Source: Streptomyces sp. TBY4 (GTDB taxonomy: Bacteria > Actinomycetota > Actinomycetes > Streptomycetales > Streptomycetaceae). From it: a DNA stretch of 64,000 nucleotides. The notes under the pieces are model-generated. The model ran no database searches, was not told the DNA's origin, and worked only from the letters and a program-made list of their open reading frames with translations. A program made the translations under genes and the position numbers. Of this stretch, positions 1 to 8,225 are shown piece after piece (within the stretch, counting starts at the first letter, position 1; each line of letters starts with the position of its first letter). Location: the NCBI RefSeq assembly GCF_024213195.1, contig NZ_JANAVF010000001.1, forward strand, positions 310,001 to 374,000, written 5' to 3'.

Positions 1-97
1 TCGCGATCCAGACCGCGTCGCGGCGGGACATCACGGAGCGGGAGATGCGCAGCGGTTCGGCCAGTTCCAGTTCGGCGGTCTGCCAGGTGACTCTCAT
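1..97 (-). CDS. Dipeptide epimerase / enolase-superfamily enzyme, N-terminal part only
   Basis: Only the first 32 codons are inside the window; the gene continues past base 1. The visible start (MRVTWQTAELELAEPLRISR) resembles the capping-domain strand of the muconate-lactonising/dipeptide-epimerase branch of the enolase superfamily, which usually abstracts an alpha proton from a carboxylate substrate with Mg2+. Its ATG overlaps the TGA of the upstream PLP-enzyme gene by four bases, so it is translated with that operon. With so little sequence the exact subgroup (L-Ala-D/L-Glu epimerase, N-acylamino-acid racemase or o-succinylbenzoate synthase) cannot be fixed. Confidence 0.6.
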   Translation of the reverse strand, partial: MRVTWQTAELELAEPLRISRSVMSRRDAVWIA

Positions 98-1239
98 GCG
101 GCACCTCCGCGCGAGGGCGCGGGCAGGCGCGGACCGGTAGGCGCGGGCAGGCGCGGGCGGGTGGCCGCGAGCGGATCGACGACGGTGCGGCAGCGGGTCC
201 AGCCGACCGCCTCGGCCGCGCGCGGGTGTGCGATCTCCAGTGGGCGCACGGCCAGTTCGGCCCGGTCGAGGCCGTGGGCCCGGCAGAACTCGTCGTCGTA
301 GACGGTGCCGAGGTAGCGGTGCGGCCCGTCGGGGAAGACGGTCGCCACGACCGCGCCGGCCTCGACCCGGGAGGCCCAGGCGGAGACGAGCGCGACGGCT
401 CCGGTGCTCCAGCCGCCGCTGACGAAGCCGGTACGGGCGAGCCTGCGGCAGGCGTCCACGGCCTCGGCCGGGCCCACCCAGTGGACCTCGTCGAAGGCGT
501 GGTGGGCGACGTTGCGCGGGTGGATGCTGCTGCCGAGTCCGCGCATGAGGCGGGGCCGTGCGGGCTGGCCGAAGATGGCGGAGCCGACGGAGTCGACGCC
601 GATCACCTTCAGGCGCGGCCAGCGGCGGCGCAGCGGGCCGACGAGGCCGGCGCTGTGGCCGCCGGTACCGACGCTGCACACCAGTACGTCCAAGTGGTCG
701 AGCTGCGCGGTGAGTTCGGATGCCATGGAGAGATATCCGGCGGCATTGTCGGGGTTGTTGTACTGGTCGGGCCAGTAGGCGTCCGGGGTCCGCGCCAGGA
801 CCTCGCGGAGCCGGGCGATCCGGGCCGCCTGCCAGCCGCCCTCGGCGGCGGGCCGCTCCACCAGCTCCAGCCCGGCTCCGTACGCGTGGAGCAACTGGCG
901 CATGGACGGTTCGAGTTCGCGGTCTCCGACGAGGACGACGGGATGGCCGAGGGCCTGTCCGGCGAAGGCGAGGCCGACCCCGAGGGTGCCGGAGGTGGAC
1001 TCGACCACGGTGGCGCCCGGCCGGAGTTCGCCGCGCCGGCGGGCGCCGCGCAGCATGGACACGGCGGAGCGCGCCTTCATCCCGCCGGCGCCCAGGCCTT
1101 CGAGTTTGGCCCAGAACCCCGGGTGGGCGTAGGGGAGTTCCGCACGGATCCGGGCGAGCGGGGTGCGGCCGACCAGTGTCAGCAGTTCGGGGTTCGCACG
1201 GTGGAACGGGGGGCGGTGCAGGGGCGGTGCGAGGGTCAC
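94..1239 (-). CDS. PLP-dependent cysteine synthase family protein
   Basis: A 381-residue fold-type II PLP enzyme of the cysteine synthase/SbnA group, which normally performs beta-replacement on O-acetylserine, O-phosphoserine or a similar serine derivative. The Schiff-base lysine is Lys55 in GGMKARSA, the substrate loop STSGTLG is at 81-87, and a glycine-rich phosphate loop (SVGTGGHS) follows in the middle. I chose the GTG at 1239 because homology begins at PELLTLVGRTPLARI and the GTG overlaps the preceding TGA (GTGA). It is the third gene of the operon ATP-grasp, DUF364, PLP enzyme, epimerase. In that setting it more likely makes an unusual amino acid (for example a diaminopropionate- or cysteine-derived building block) than bulk cysteine; that is inference. 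Confidence 0.85.
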   Translation of the reverse strand: MTLAPPLHRPPFHRANPELLTLVGRTPLARIRAELPYAHPGFWAKLEGLGAGGMKARSAVSMLRGARRRGELRPGATVVESTSGTLGVGLAFAGQALGHPVVLVGDRELEPSMRQLLHAYGAGLELVERPAAEGGWQAARIARLREVLARTPDAYWPDQYNNPDNAAGYLSMASELTAQLDHLDVLVCSVGTGGHSAGLVGPLRRRWPRLKVIGVDSVGSAIFGQPARPRLMRGLGSSIHPRNVAHHAFDEVHWVGPAEAVDACRRLARTGFVSGGWSTGAVALVSAWASRVEAGAVVATVFPDGPHRYLGTVYDDEFCRAHGLDRAELAVRPLEIAHPRAAEAVGWTRCRTVVDPLAATRPRLPAPTGPRLPAPSRGGAA

Positions 1240-2144
1240 CGGGTGCCTCCGTAGTGGTGGATGACTCCCGGGCCGCCGTCGAGCCAGAAGAAGGGGTAGG
1301 GCTCGGCGGACACGGCGCTGACCCCGGCGCCCAGGAAGCGCGGGAGGACCGCGCTGCCGGTCTGCGCGAACATGACCAGGGGCTTGCCGGTGGCGGCGGC
1401 GTGGTCGAGCAGCGGCTGCAGGGTGCCGTTCCCGAGGGTCATGCCGGAGGCGAGGATCGCGTCGCAGCGCTCCAGTTCCGCGAGGGCATCGGTCCGTACG
1501 GGCTCGCCCCATTCGGTGGCGCCGCCCTTGAGGTCGCAGGGCACGTAGCCGGTGCCGCGCTCGCGCAGCTGCTCCAGCAGGGAGTTGACCACGCCGATGA
1601 CCAGGACCCGGCGGATCCCGGTCGGCGGCAGCAGGCCGACGACGGCGCGGGCGCGGGCTCTGGAGCGGTGCAGGGAGCTGCCGGCCGGCAGGGTGCAGGG
1701 GCGGGCGCCGTGTTCGGGGGTGTGGGGGCGGACCCGGCTCAGGTACGCGTCGAGCGCGGCGACCCGTACGGGAAGCACCGGGTGGTCGAGGAGCTCGGCG
1801 ACCGAGGCTCCGACACAGTCGTCGAGCGCTGCGGGCGGCAGCGTTCCCGGCTCGACGGCGCAGGATCCGACGGCCGCGTCCAGGCGCAGGCTGAGCACCT
1901 CGTTCCGGTATCCGCTGCCGCGTCCGGCGTGCCGGACCGCCTGGGCGGTGGCGAAGGCGAGCGCGATGCGCTCCTGGGCGGGGTCGGTTCCGTAACTCCC
2001 GGCGCGGACGGCCCCGATGAGCTGGTCGACGGTACGTACGACGGGCTCGCGCGGGGCCGGCTCGTGACGGACGGACTCGTGACGGGCAGGCTCACGGCGG
2101 GCGGATTCGTGCGGGGCGGACCCAGGAATGGCGTGCACGGTCAT
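1236..2144 (-). CDS. Rossmann-like DUF364 / putative heavy-metal-chelation domain protein
   Basis: A 302-residue protein whose C-terminal half (VLVIGVVNSLL, CDAILASGMTLGNGTL, GKPLVMFAQTGSAVLP) matches the DUF364 Rossmann-like family, also called the putative heavy-metal chelation domain, normally paired with an N-terminal DUF4213-type region as here. No reaction is established for the family. The first 35 residues are a low-complexity HES/REPA repeat produced by a 15-base DNA repeat. ATG at 2144 overlaps the stop of the ATP-grasp gene (ATGA) and the gene ends in a GTGA overlap with the PLP enzyme, so the three proteins are translationally coupled and probably act in one pathway. Confidence 0.7.
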   Translation of the reverse strand: MTVHAIPGSAPHESARREPARHESVRHEPAPREPVVRTVDQLIGAVRAGSYGTDPAQERIALAFATAQAVRHAGRGSGYRNEVLSLRLDAAVGSCAVEPGTLPPAALDDCVGASVAELLDHPVLPVRVAALDAYLSRVRPHTPEHGARPCTLPAGSSLHRSRARARAVVGLLPPTGIRRVLVIGVVNSLLEQLRERGTGYVPCDLKGGATEWGEPVRTDALAELERCDAILASGMTLGNGTLQPLLDHAAATGKPLVMFAQTGSAVLPRFLGAGVSAVSAEPYPFFWLDGGPGVIHHYGGTR

Positions 2145-3463
2145 GCGGGCACCGCCGACGGCTCCAGCGAGCAGTCCTCGTCCTCGTACGCGGGGTGCAG
2201 GTGCGCGATGAGCCGTTCGGCGGCCGCGCGGGCGCCGCCGCCCCGGGTGTCGGCCGTCATGACGTGGCCGAGGTACTCGTTGTTGCTGGTCACGGCGCGC
2301 ACGGCGCGGCCGGGCTCGGCGAGGGTGAGCTCCAGGACCCCGGGCTCCGCCCGGACCTCGTCGGCGCCCCCGATGCCGGCGAGGGTGCCGGTGGCGGCGG
2401 GGAGCAGGAAGGCGATGGCGGCGCTGTGCACGCCGGTCGGGCGCGGGGTGAGGTCGGGCAGGCGGCCGAGGGCGACGTCGACGCAGGCCGCGGCGAGGTC
2501 GATGCCCGTCACGTGCCGTACCAGCTCGGTGATCCGGTTGCCGGCGGGCCGCGGGTTGACCTCGACCACCCTGGGCCCCTCGGGGGTCAGTTTGATCTCG
2601 GTGTGGCAGACCACGTGGTCCAGGCCGAGGGCCGTCACCGCGGCCACGGCCGTCTCGACGGCCTCCCGCTCCGCCTCCGGTGCGAGGCCCGCCGGGAACA
2701 TGTGGCCGGTCTCGATGAAGGCGGGCGCCCCGCCGACGCTCTTGTCGGTGACGCCGACCACCCGCGCGACACCGCCGGAGGAGACGGTCTCGACACTGAC
2801 CTCGGGCCCGGTGAGCAGCTCTTCGAGGAGGACGGAAGGCGTACGGTCCTGCCCGCGCGCGTTGACCGGGAACTCGGCCAGCGCCCGGCAGGCGAGCTCC
2901 AGCTCCCGCTCGTCGCGGACCTCGCGGACCAGCATCCCGGCGCACAGGTCCACGGGCTTGACCACCAGCGGGTAGCCGATCTCCCGTGCGGCGGCCGCGG
3001 CGTGCGCGGTGTCCGTGCACAGTGCGAAGCGGGGGCCCGGAACGCCCGCCCCGGCCAGTATCCGGCGGGTCAGGTCCTTGCGGCAGGCTCCCTCGACGGC
3101 TTCGACGGCCGGGCCGGGCAGTCCCAGCCGGCCGGCGATCCGGGCCACGGCGGGCAGGTAGTAGTCGCAGGAGGAGACCACCCCGTCGAAGGCGAGCACC
3201 GCGTGCAGGCGTTCCAGGTGGGGCAGGAGCTCGTCCATGTCGTTGGTGTCCGCGGTGACGATGTTGCGCGCGGCCAGCAGCGGGTGCGGGCCCTCGGACC
3301 CGGCACCGGTCCCGGCCCCGGCACCGCGCAGGTAGTGGTGCAGGTCCCGGGTGACGAAGGTGAACTCGTGTCCTCCTTCCCCGATCGCCCTGGGCAGCAG
3401 CCTGCTCATCGACCCCACCCAGCTCTCGACAACCAGCAGATGCGCCAAGGGACTTCCTCTCAT
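2141..3463 (-). CDS. ATP-grasp domain ligase
   Basis: A 440-residue ATP-grasp carboxylate-amine ligase. Visible elements are the lysine strand VVKPVD (167-172) that binds ATP and the metal-binding EVNPRPAGN loop (301-309); the last 100 residues form a family-typical C-terminal lobe. Such enzymes activate a carboxylate as acyl phosphate and join it to an amine. The ATG at 3463 was preferred over an ATG 24 bases upstream because MRGSPLAHLLVVE begins directly with the expected first strand; neither start has a strong ribosome-binding site. It is the first gene of a four-gene operon downstream of a Zur/Fur-like palindrome and would supply the amide- or peptide-bond-forming step. Confidence 0.82.
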   Translation of the reverse strand: MRGSPLAHLLVVESWVGSMSRLLPRAIGEGGHEFTFVTRDLHHYLRGAGAGTGAGSEGPHPLLAARNIVTADTNDMDELLPHLERLHAVLAFDGVVSSCDYYLPAVARIAGRLGLPGPAVEAVEGACRKDLTRRILAGAGVPGPRFALCTDTAHAAAAAREIGYPLVVKPVDLCAGMLVREVRDERELELACRALAEFPVNARGQDRTPSVLLEELLTGPEVSVETVSSGGVARVVGVTDKSVGGAPAFIETGHMFPAGLAPEAEREAVETAVAAVTALGLDHVVCHTEIKLTPEGPRVVEVNPRPAGNRITELVRHVTGIDLAAACVDVALGRLPDLTPRPTGVHSAAIAFLLPAATGTLAGIGGADEVRAEPGVLELTLAEPGRAVRAVTSNNEYLGHVMTADTRGGGARAAAERLIAHLHPAYEDEDCSLEPSAVPA

Positions 3464-3544
3464 CACGCCGCCACGACCGTGGGGCATACCTGGGAAGCGG
3501 GCCGCCGACAGGAGGCGTCCGCACCGAACCGAGGAAGAAGCTAT

Positions 3545-3559
3545 CCGAAATCGTTTTCA
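3545..3559. promoter_or_regulatory. Candidate Zur/Fur-family operator
   Basis: CCGAAATCGTTTTCA is a near-palindrome (GAAATC/GTTTTC) and matches 11 of 15 positions of the actinobacterial Zur-box consensus TGAAAATCATTTTCA as I remember it. It lies about 85 bases before the ATP-grasp start and 70 bases before the divergent GNAT gene, in a locally AT-rich stretch, so it could control both. Regulation is inferred, not shown. Confidence 0.5.
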
Positions 3560-3629
3560 TTTCCAATAGTGCGGATTTCCGGTAGCCTGCCGCTCACGAG
3601 ACCGGAGTGCCGGAAGGAGCCGCCGCGCC

Positions 3630-4307
3630 ATGAGGGACCTGACACACAGGCGGGAGATCGGGCCGTACGTGGTGCGCCACGCCACGCCCGGGGACGTCCC
3701 CGGAGCTCGGAGCGTCATGCTCGACACCTTCTACCGGGAGTTCGACTACGGGTACGTACCCCAGTGGCACGACGACGTCGTCGACATCACCGCCACCTAC
3801 CTCGCGCACCCGCGCCACACCCTCGTCGTGGCGGTCCTGGACGGGGAAGTGGTCGGCACCACCGCACTGAACTCCCGGGGCCCGGCGCACCCCCCGCACC
3901 CGCGCCGGCTCACCGAGCGCTACCCCTCCGGGAGCACGGCGCAGCTCCTACGCGTGTACGTGCGCCCGGACCACCGCAGGCACGGCCTGGCGCGGGCCAT
4001 GGTCGGGGCCGCCTGCGAGTTCGCCGCCGGCGTCCCCGGCTACGACGCGATCTACCTCCACACGAACGTCGACATCCCGGGCGCGGAAGCCTTCTGGCGC
4101 GGCATGGCCGACGAGGTCTTCGACGCCCGTACGTCCGGCGAGCACGGCGGCTACGGCACGGTCCACTTCGAAATCCCGCTTCCCGCAAGAACCGCCATCG
4201 GCCGGGAACGCACGGAACCCTCCAGCGTCGGCAATGGGTCAGCATTGCCGCTGGAGGGTTCCGCGGAACTTGGTGGCGCGATCGCTCCTACGTCGGCGAG
4301 GGCTTGA
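3630..4307 (+). CDS. GNAT family N-acetyltransferase
   Basis: A 225-residue GNAT acetyltransferase. The acetyl-CoA signature is RVYVRPDHRRHGLARAM, preceded by the beta-strand VVAVLDGEVVGTTAL. The ATG follows an excellent GGAAGGAG site 12 bases upstream. It diverges from the ATP-grasp operon and shares the intergenic Zur/Fur-like palindrome. The last 35 codons (from about 4200) are low in family character: they run through a strong hairpin (4213-4263) and 20 bases into the tail of the convergent lipoprotein gene, so the natural C-terminus may have been replaced at an island junction. Substrate unknown. Confidence 0.85.
   Translation: MRDLTHRREIGPYVVRHATPGDVPGARSVMLDTFYREFDYGYVPQWHDDVVDITATYLAHPRHTLVVAVLDGEVVGTTALNSRGPAHPPHPRRLTERYPSGSTAQLLRVYVRPDHRRHGLARAMVGAACEFAAGVPGYDAIYLHTNVDIPGAEAFWRGMADEVFDARTSGEHGGYGTVHFEIPLPARTAIGRERTEPSSVGNGSALPLEGSAELGGAIAPTSARA
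4213..4263. repeat. Long inverted repeat with bulge (terminator or recombination-site-like)
   Basis: CGGAACCCTCCAGCG (4213-4227) pairs perfectly with CGCTGGAGGGTTCCG (4249-4263), and inside it GCAATG pairs with CATTGC around a GGTCAG loop, giving about 21 paired bases with a TCG bulge. It could be a bidirectional terminator for the convergent flanking genes. It contains the 13-base word TGGGTCAGCATTG (4235-4247), which recurs at 13438-13450 at the other end of the accessory region. Confidence 0.6.
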
Positions 4308-4974
4308 TCGGCTCGATGATCGGCGCGCCGTCCACGTCGGTCATGAAGTCGCGGTGGACCGGCTTCTTGTCCTTCGGCTCGGGCAGGTCCGGGCAGGCGA
4401 TGCCGTCTCCGTCCCGGTCGAGTCCGTTCGGGTCGAGCGTGTCCGCGCGGAGCACACCTTCACCGTGGTGTCGTTCACGGCCAGCGCGGTGAAGGAGCGG
4501 GGCGTGCCGACCGCCGGATACGTCAGCAGCGTGCCACCGTCGACCAGTCCGAGGCCTCCGGGACCGCCGTTGGAGTTGCGCTGTGTGACGAAGACCCTGC
4601 TGTAGTTGTCGAGGCCGAGTGACGGCCCGCAGACCATCGACTGCCCCGTGACCGCCGTCCCGACGATCCGGCCGCTGCAGCCCCCGGCCCCCTTGCAGTG
4701 CGGCCCGCCGACGAAGTACACGTAGACCGAGTCTGACGCGGCGTCGTAGACCGCGGCCACGACAACGGCTATCGCCGTGGGTTCCTCGATCGCCGTGGAA
4801 GTGCGGTCGTTGGGATTGATGACGATCGTGGTCGGCAGTCGGACCGGCAGGCAAAACGACCCCTTGGCGCTCCGTGCAACCCGTCAGCGAAACCAGACAG
4901 GCTCCGAGTACGAAAACGATGAACTGCCCTCTGCTCGCGGCACGTCCATCCTCGCCCCGTAATGAGCTGATCAT
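4288..4974 (-). pseudogene. Frameshifted lipoprotein with excalibur-like C-terminus
   Basis: ATG at 4974 opens a lipoprotein signal (FIVFVLGACLVSLTGC, lipobox LTGC). Around 4820 the sensible reading moves to the +1 frame (TTIVINPNDRTSTAIEEP, then AAVYDAASDSVYVYFVGG), and near 4450 it returns to the first frame, ending with LDRDGDGIACPDLPEP, which looks like the calcium-binding excalibur motif. The two shifts compensate, so a single intact secreted protein of about 228 residues can be reconstructed. Either the gene carries two indels or the assembly has two errors. Its tail overlaps the convergent GNAT gene by 20 bases. Confidence 0.65.
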
Positions 4975-5129
4975 TAGAAACTCGCGGTGGGCATAAGCCC
5001 AGTGCGCACCCGAGCCGAAAGCCTGCATGCGCGCGGGCGCCCAATGACAGGCCCTCACGACTCGTTCCGTCGAGCTGGCCAACGCTTGCCGAGGAAGCCA
5101 CCTCGACCAGGGCCCCGGCGGTGAGGAGT

Positions 5130-5363
5130 TCAGGCGCTCTTCCTGGCCCGCCAGTCGTACTCGGTACGCCAGTACTCGGCCAGCTCATGCGTGCAGTCGA
5201 GGGGAATGCCCTGGCTCCACCCGACACCGGGACTCCCGTCGGGCCACCACGTCTCGTCCAGGCGGCGGGCCAGCTCGTCCAGTTGCTGCTGCGCCTCGCG
5301 GAGAAGATCGCGGTGGTCAGCATCGAGATCTCCGCGTACCGCAACGCTCTCGCGGACCGGCAT
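5130..5363 (-). pseudogene. Epoxide hydrolase N-terminal-domain fragment
   Basis: The 77 codons from GTG/ATG-type start at 5363 match the epoxide-hydrolase N-terminal (EHN) domain: [22 protein letters not shown] and the diagnostic [14 protein letters not shown]. Family members continue into a 350-residue alpha/beta-hydrolase; here translation stops after WRARKSA and no hydrolase core follows. This is a truncated remnant inside the accessory region. Confidence 0.65.
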
Positions 5364-5511
5364 ACCGCGCACCCTCTTCGTCCGGCCTGCACCGGAGTCG
5401 AGAGCACCGAGCGCGAAGCATCCGTCGTCTGCTCCTGCCCACCGCCACCTCCCCCGGCTCCCGCCGTACGCCGCGGGCGCTGAACTTCCCCCATCACCCG
5501 CAAGGTTCCCC

Positions 5512-6267
5512 ATGCCCTCGTCCCATCGGCGCGATGACCTCGCCGTCTTCGCCGCCTCCCTCGCCGCCCGCCTGCCCGGCGCGACCTGGACCAGCACCTA
5601 CATCCGCCACGCCTCGTATCCCGATCAGATTCCTACGACCGCCGAGCTGCGGGACGTCGGTGCCATCGGATACGCCGCTTCCAACTTCGTCCTAGCCCAC
5701 CAGGCGGTCCTCAGCCGTACGGATGGAGCCCGTCTGCTGGTCTTCGACCGGCCGATGCGGCCCCGCCAGTTCATGATCGGGCCGATGGTTCCGGACGCCG
5801 GTCCTGACGCCTTCCACAAGGTCGCCGAGCCCAACGGCATCACCGTCCCCGCGGACCCCGTCCGCGCGGCCTCCCAGATCGGCCGCCGGCTCCTGCCCCG
5901 GTACGAGGCGGCTCTGCAGCAGGTCCAGCGCAATGTGGAGCACCCCATCCCCCGGCGTCCGGCGCCGCCCGTCCTCGCCGGGCGGGTCAGCATGGCCTGG
6001 TACCCGGACGGAGCCGTAGGCGCGGTGTCGGGAGCCGAGGGCGCCGCCGAAGCCCTGTACCGGTCCGGCTTCAGTTACCACCCGTACGACCGGATGTTCG
6101 TGCTGTCCCCGTCGCAGTACGGCGACCGCGAACAGATCGCCCGCGTCCACCTCGTCTCCCAGCGCCTGGACCGCCTGGGCATCGGTGTCGTCGTCCGGCC
6201 CCCGCTCATCTCCAAACCGGCCCGGCCAGTCGCCCACAGCCAGGGTGCCTCTGCCCGCAGCCGGTGA
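5512..6267 (+). CDS. Hypothetical protein of a Streptomyces accessory-element family
   Basis: A 251-residue soluble protein with no assigned function. The ATG at 5512 fits the start of the conserved part ([19 protein letters not shown]); an in-frame extension upstream is unlike coding sequence. Recognisable blocks are [37 protein letters not shown] and a long C-terminal helix region. I recall proteins of this shape in Streptomyces mobile or accessory regions, commonly followed by a small partner like the next gene, but no domain name can be given. Codon use is ordinary. Confidence 0.7.
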   Translation: MPSSHRRDDLAVFAASLAARLPGATWTSTYIRHASYPDQIPTTAELRDVGAIGYAASNFVLAHQAVLSRTDGARLLVFDRPMRPRQFMIGPMVPDAGPDAFHKVAEPNGITVPADPVRAASQIGRRLLPRYEAALQQVQRNVEHPIPRRPAPPVLAGRVSMAWYPDGAVGAVSGAEGAAEALYRSGFSYHPYDRMFVLSPSQYGDREQIARVHLVSQRLDRLGIGVVVRPPLISKPARPVAHSQGASARSR

Positions 6268-6303
6268 TCTCGTCCAACACTGCGCCCGAGAGGACTGCCC
6301 GCC

Positions 6304-6681
6304 CTGAACCACGCTGACGAATTCGGCACCGACCTTGAGATCTACCGGCATTACTCCGACAAGGCCATCTACGCCGACACCCGCACGGGAGCCCCCGAGC
6401 GCCTGCTGAAGCTGCTGGATGCCCAGGGCTTCGAGCGGAACATCCTGCCGCCCCTCTACGTGTGGCACCGGCTCCCCGACACCATCAGCCCTGACGAGGA
6501 ACGGCAGCACGCGACCCGCGCCATGGCCGCCGGGACGAAGGCCGGCTACCGGGTCAACATCGCCCCCGAACTCTTCGACGAGGCGACCTACTCCGAGGCC
6601 ATGACCGCCCGGAATGGCCCAGTGCCGCATCCGCCACGAGGCCTCCCTGCGCCGGGCGCCGCCCCACGCCGGCGTTCCTGA
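6304..6681 (+). CDS. Small hypothetical protein, partner of the preceding gene, possible CTG start
   Basis: The reading frame is convincingly coding from NHADEFGTDLEIYRHYSDKA through LLKLLDAQGFERNILPPLYVWHR to YRVNIAPELFDEATY, yet no ATG, GTG or TTG lies at its beginning. The frame could open at the CTG at 6304, which follows a GAGAGGA site by about 10 bases; otherwise only an internal GTG at 6460 is available. After residue 100 the frame turns into proline/arginine-rich sequence, suggesting a late frameshift. It follows the 5512 gene by 36 bases. Function unknown. Confidence 0.55.
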   Translation: MNHADEFGTDLEIYRHYSDKAIYADTRTGAPERLLKLLDAQGFERNILPPLYVWHRLPDTISPDEERQHATRAMAAGTKAGYRVNIAPELFDEATYSEAMTARNGPVPHPPRGLPAPGAAPRRRS

Positions 6682-6933
6682 CGTCGCTGGAGACCCGATC
6701 ACCTCAACACCCAACCCCGACCTGCCTCCTCCGATCTCCGTCCGGCGCAGACCCCGGCTCGCCTTCCTCCTCATCCGCCGCTACCTGAAGGACTGCACCT
6801 TCGGCAGCGACCACCAACCCACCCCGAGAACGGCGAAGACCCCCTTCGACGCAGGCGGCGGGAGCAGCCGCCGCGCCCCGCGATGCAGTCCCGGGCAGCA
6901 CCCCGTACACACCGATGCCTGAAAGGAGGCCGC

Positions 6934-7011
6934 TTGTTCAACGTCACCGCGCAGGACCTCAACGACGTCGGGTCTGCCGCAGGGTCTGCCGCACGATCGG
7001 GTGACATCTGA
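6934..7011 (+). pseudogene. Start of an unknown gene cut by the IS element
   Basis: An almost perfect ribosome-binding site (AAAGGAGG, 6922-6929) precedes TTG at 6934 and a short frame (LFNVTAQDLNDVGSAAG) that runs into the left end of the IS3-like element and stops there. Within it the 12-base unit GGGTCTGCCGCA is repeated twice in tandem (6970-6993). The site strength suggests that a real gene began here before insertion; its remainder is not visible on the far side. Confidence 0.35.
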
Positions 7012-7050
7012 ACTGGCTTGCCCTGTCGGGTAGGTGGGAAGGATGTCGCT

Positions 7051-7359
7051 GTGCCCAAGCCTTATCCCCAGGAGTTCCGCGAGGACGTCGTGCGGGTCGC
7101 GAGGAACCGCGGTCCGGGCGTCACGGTCGAGCAGGTGGCCGCCGACTTCGGCGTCCACGCGATGACGTTGTGGAAGTGGATGCGCCGCGCGGACATCGAC
7201 GACGGCGTGAAGCCCGGGACGACCAGCCAGGAGAGCGCGGAACTGAGGGAAGCGCGTCGGCGGATCAAGCTGCTGGAGCAGGAGAACGAGGTCCTGCGGC
7301 GGGCGGCGGCCTATCTGTCGCAGGCGAACCTGCCGGGAAAAGGATCTACCCGCTCGTGA
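7051..7359 (+). CDS. IS3-family transposase OrfA
   Basis: A 102-residue helix-turn-helix protein that binds the IS ends. The HTH is in the first half (TVEQVAADFGVHAMTLWKWMRRA) and a leucine-zipper-like helix (RIKLLEQENEVLRRAAAYL) follows. GTG at 7051 was chosen because GGAAGG lies eight bases upstream and the family start PKPYPQEFREDVVRVA comes next. The stop overlaps the orfB GTG (GTGA), and a slippery heptamer lies just before it. Confidence 0.85.
   Translation: MPKPYPQEFREDVVRVARNRGPGVTVEQVAADFGVHAMTLWKWMRRADIDDGVKPGTTSQESAELREARRRIKLLEQENEVLRRAAAYLSQANLPGKGSTRS
7335..7341 (+). promoter_or_regulatory. Programmed -1 frameshift slippery site
   Basis: G GGA AAA in the orfA frame is a classical X XXY YYZ heptamer. 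A -1 slip here reads on into the orfB frame (RIYPLVKEL), producing the OrfAB fusion transposase typical of IS3 elements. Confidence 0.65.
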
Positions 7360-8213
7360 AGGAGCTGGCCGGCGACGGGGTGCCCGTCACGGTCGCGTGT
7401 CGGGTGCTGAAGCTCGCCAGACAGCCCTACTACCGCTGGCTCGACGAGCCGGTGACCGCAGCCGAGGTCGAGGAAGCCCATCGCGCGCAGGCGCTGTTCG
7501 CCGCGCACCGCGACGACCCGGAGTTCGGCTACCGCTTCCTGGCCGACGAGGCCCGCGACGCGGGTGCAGGCATGGCTGACCGCACCGCCTGGCGGATCTG
7601 CCGGGACAACCAGTGGTGGAGCGTGTTCGGCAAGAAACGCGGCCGGGCCAAGAAGGCGGGCCCGCCGGTCCACGACGACCTGGTGAACCGCGTCTTCACC
7701 GCAACCGGCCCGAACCGCCTGTGGCTCACCGACATCACCGAACACGCCACCGGCGAGGGCAAGCTGTATCTCTGCGCGGTCAAGGACGCCTTCAGCAACC
7801 GCATCGTGGGCTACTCCATCGACGCCCGGATGAAGTCCCGCTTGGCAGTGACCGCCCTGGACAACGCCGTCGCCCGGCGACAGAGCGTCGCCGGATGCAT
7901 CCTGCACAGCGACAGAGGATCACAATTTCGCTCCCGGAAGCTCGTCCGGGCCCTCGGCCACCACCAGATGGTCGGCTCGATAGGAAGAGTCGGGGCGGCC
8001 GGCGACAACGCGGCCATGGAGTCCTTCTTCAGCCTGCTGCAGAAGAACGTCCTCGACCGACGCACCTGGTCCACCCGCGAGGAATTGCGGATCGCGATCG
8101 TGACCTGGATCGAACGGACCTACCACCGACGCCGCAGACAAGCCGCCCTCGGCCGGCTGACCCCCGTCGAATACGAGACCGTCATGACCACGTCGGCTCT
8201 TCAGGCCGCGTGA
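7356..8213 (+). CDS. IS3-family transposase OrfB (DDE integrase core)
   Basis: A 285-residue catalytic subunit when started at GTG 7356; in the OrfAB fusion it is entered by frameshift. The retroviral-integrase DDE triad is complete: Asp in NRLWLTDITEH, Asp in ILHSDRGSQF and Glu in NAAMESFFSLLQ. The HTH_21-like region (RAQALFAAHRDDPEFGYRFL) precedes the core, and the C-terminus has the usual RRRRQAALGRLTPVEYE. No inactivating lesion is visible, so the element may be mobile. Confidence 0.9.
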   Translation: MKELAGDGVPVTVACRVLKLARQPYYRWLDEPVTAAEVEEAHRAQALFAAHRDDPEFGYRFLADEARDAGAGMADRTAWRICRDNQWWSVFGKKRGRAKKAGPPVHDDLVNRVFTATGPNRLWLTDITEHATGEGKLYLCAVKDAFSNRIVGYSIDARMKSRLAVTALDNAVARRQSVAGCILHSDRGSQFRSRKLVRALGHHQMVGSIGRVGAAGDNAAMESFFSLLQKNVLDRRTWSTREELRIAIVTWIERTYHRRRRQAALGRLTPVEYETVMTTSALQAA

Positions 8214-8225
8214 CTGAACCTGTCA

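Larger units (their letters stand above)
7002..8225 (+). mobile_element. IS3-family insertion sequence, about 1.22 kb, structurally intact
   Basis: The element carries overlapping orfA and orfB with a complete DDE domain. Its proposed ends are TGACATCTGAACT (left) and, read inwards from the right, TGACAGGTTCAGT, an imperfect terminal inverted repeat starting TGACA; three G and three C extend the symmetry outwards. No 3-4 base target duplication is visible, and the right flank is a decapitated FUSC gene, so sequence beside the element seems to have been lost after insertion. Confidence 0.75.
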
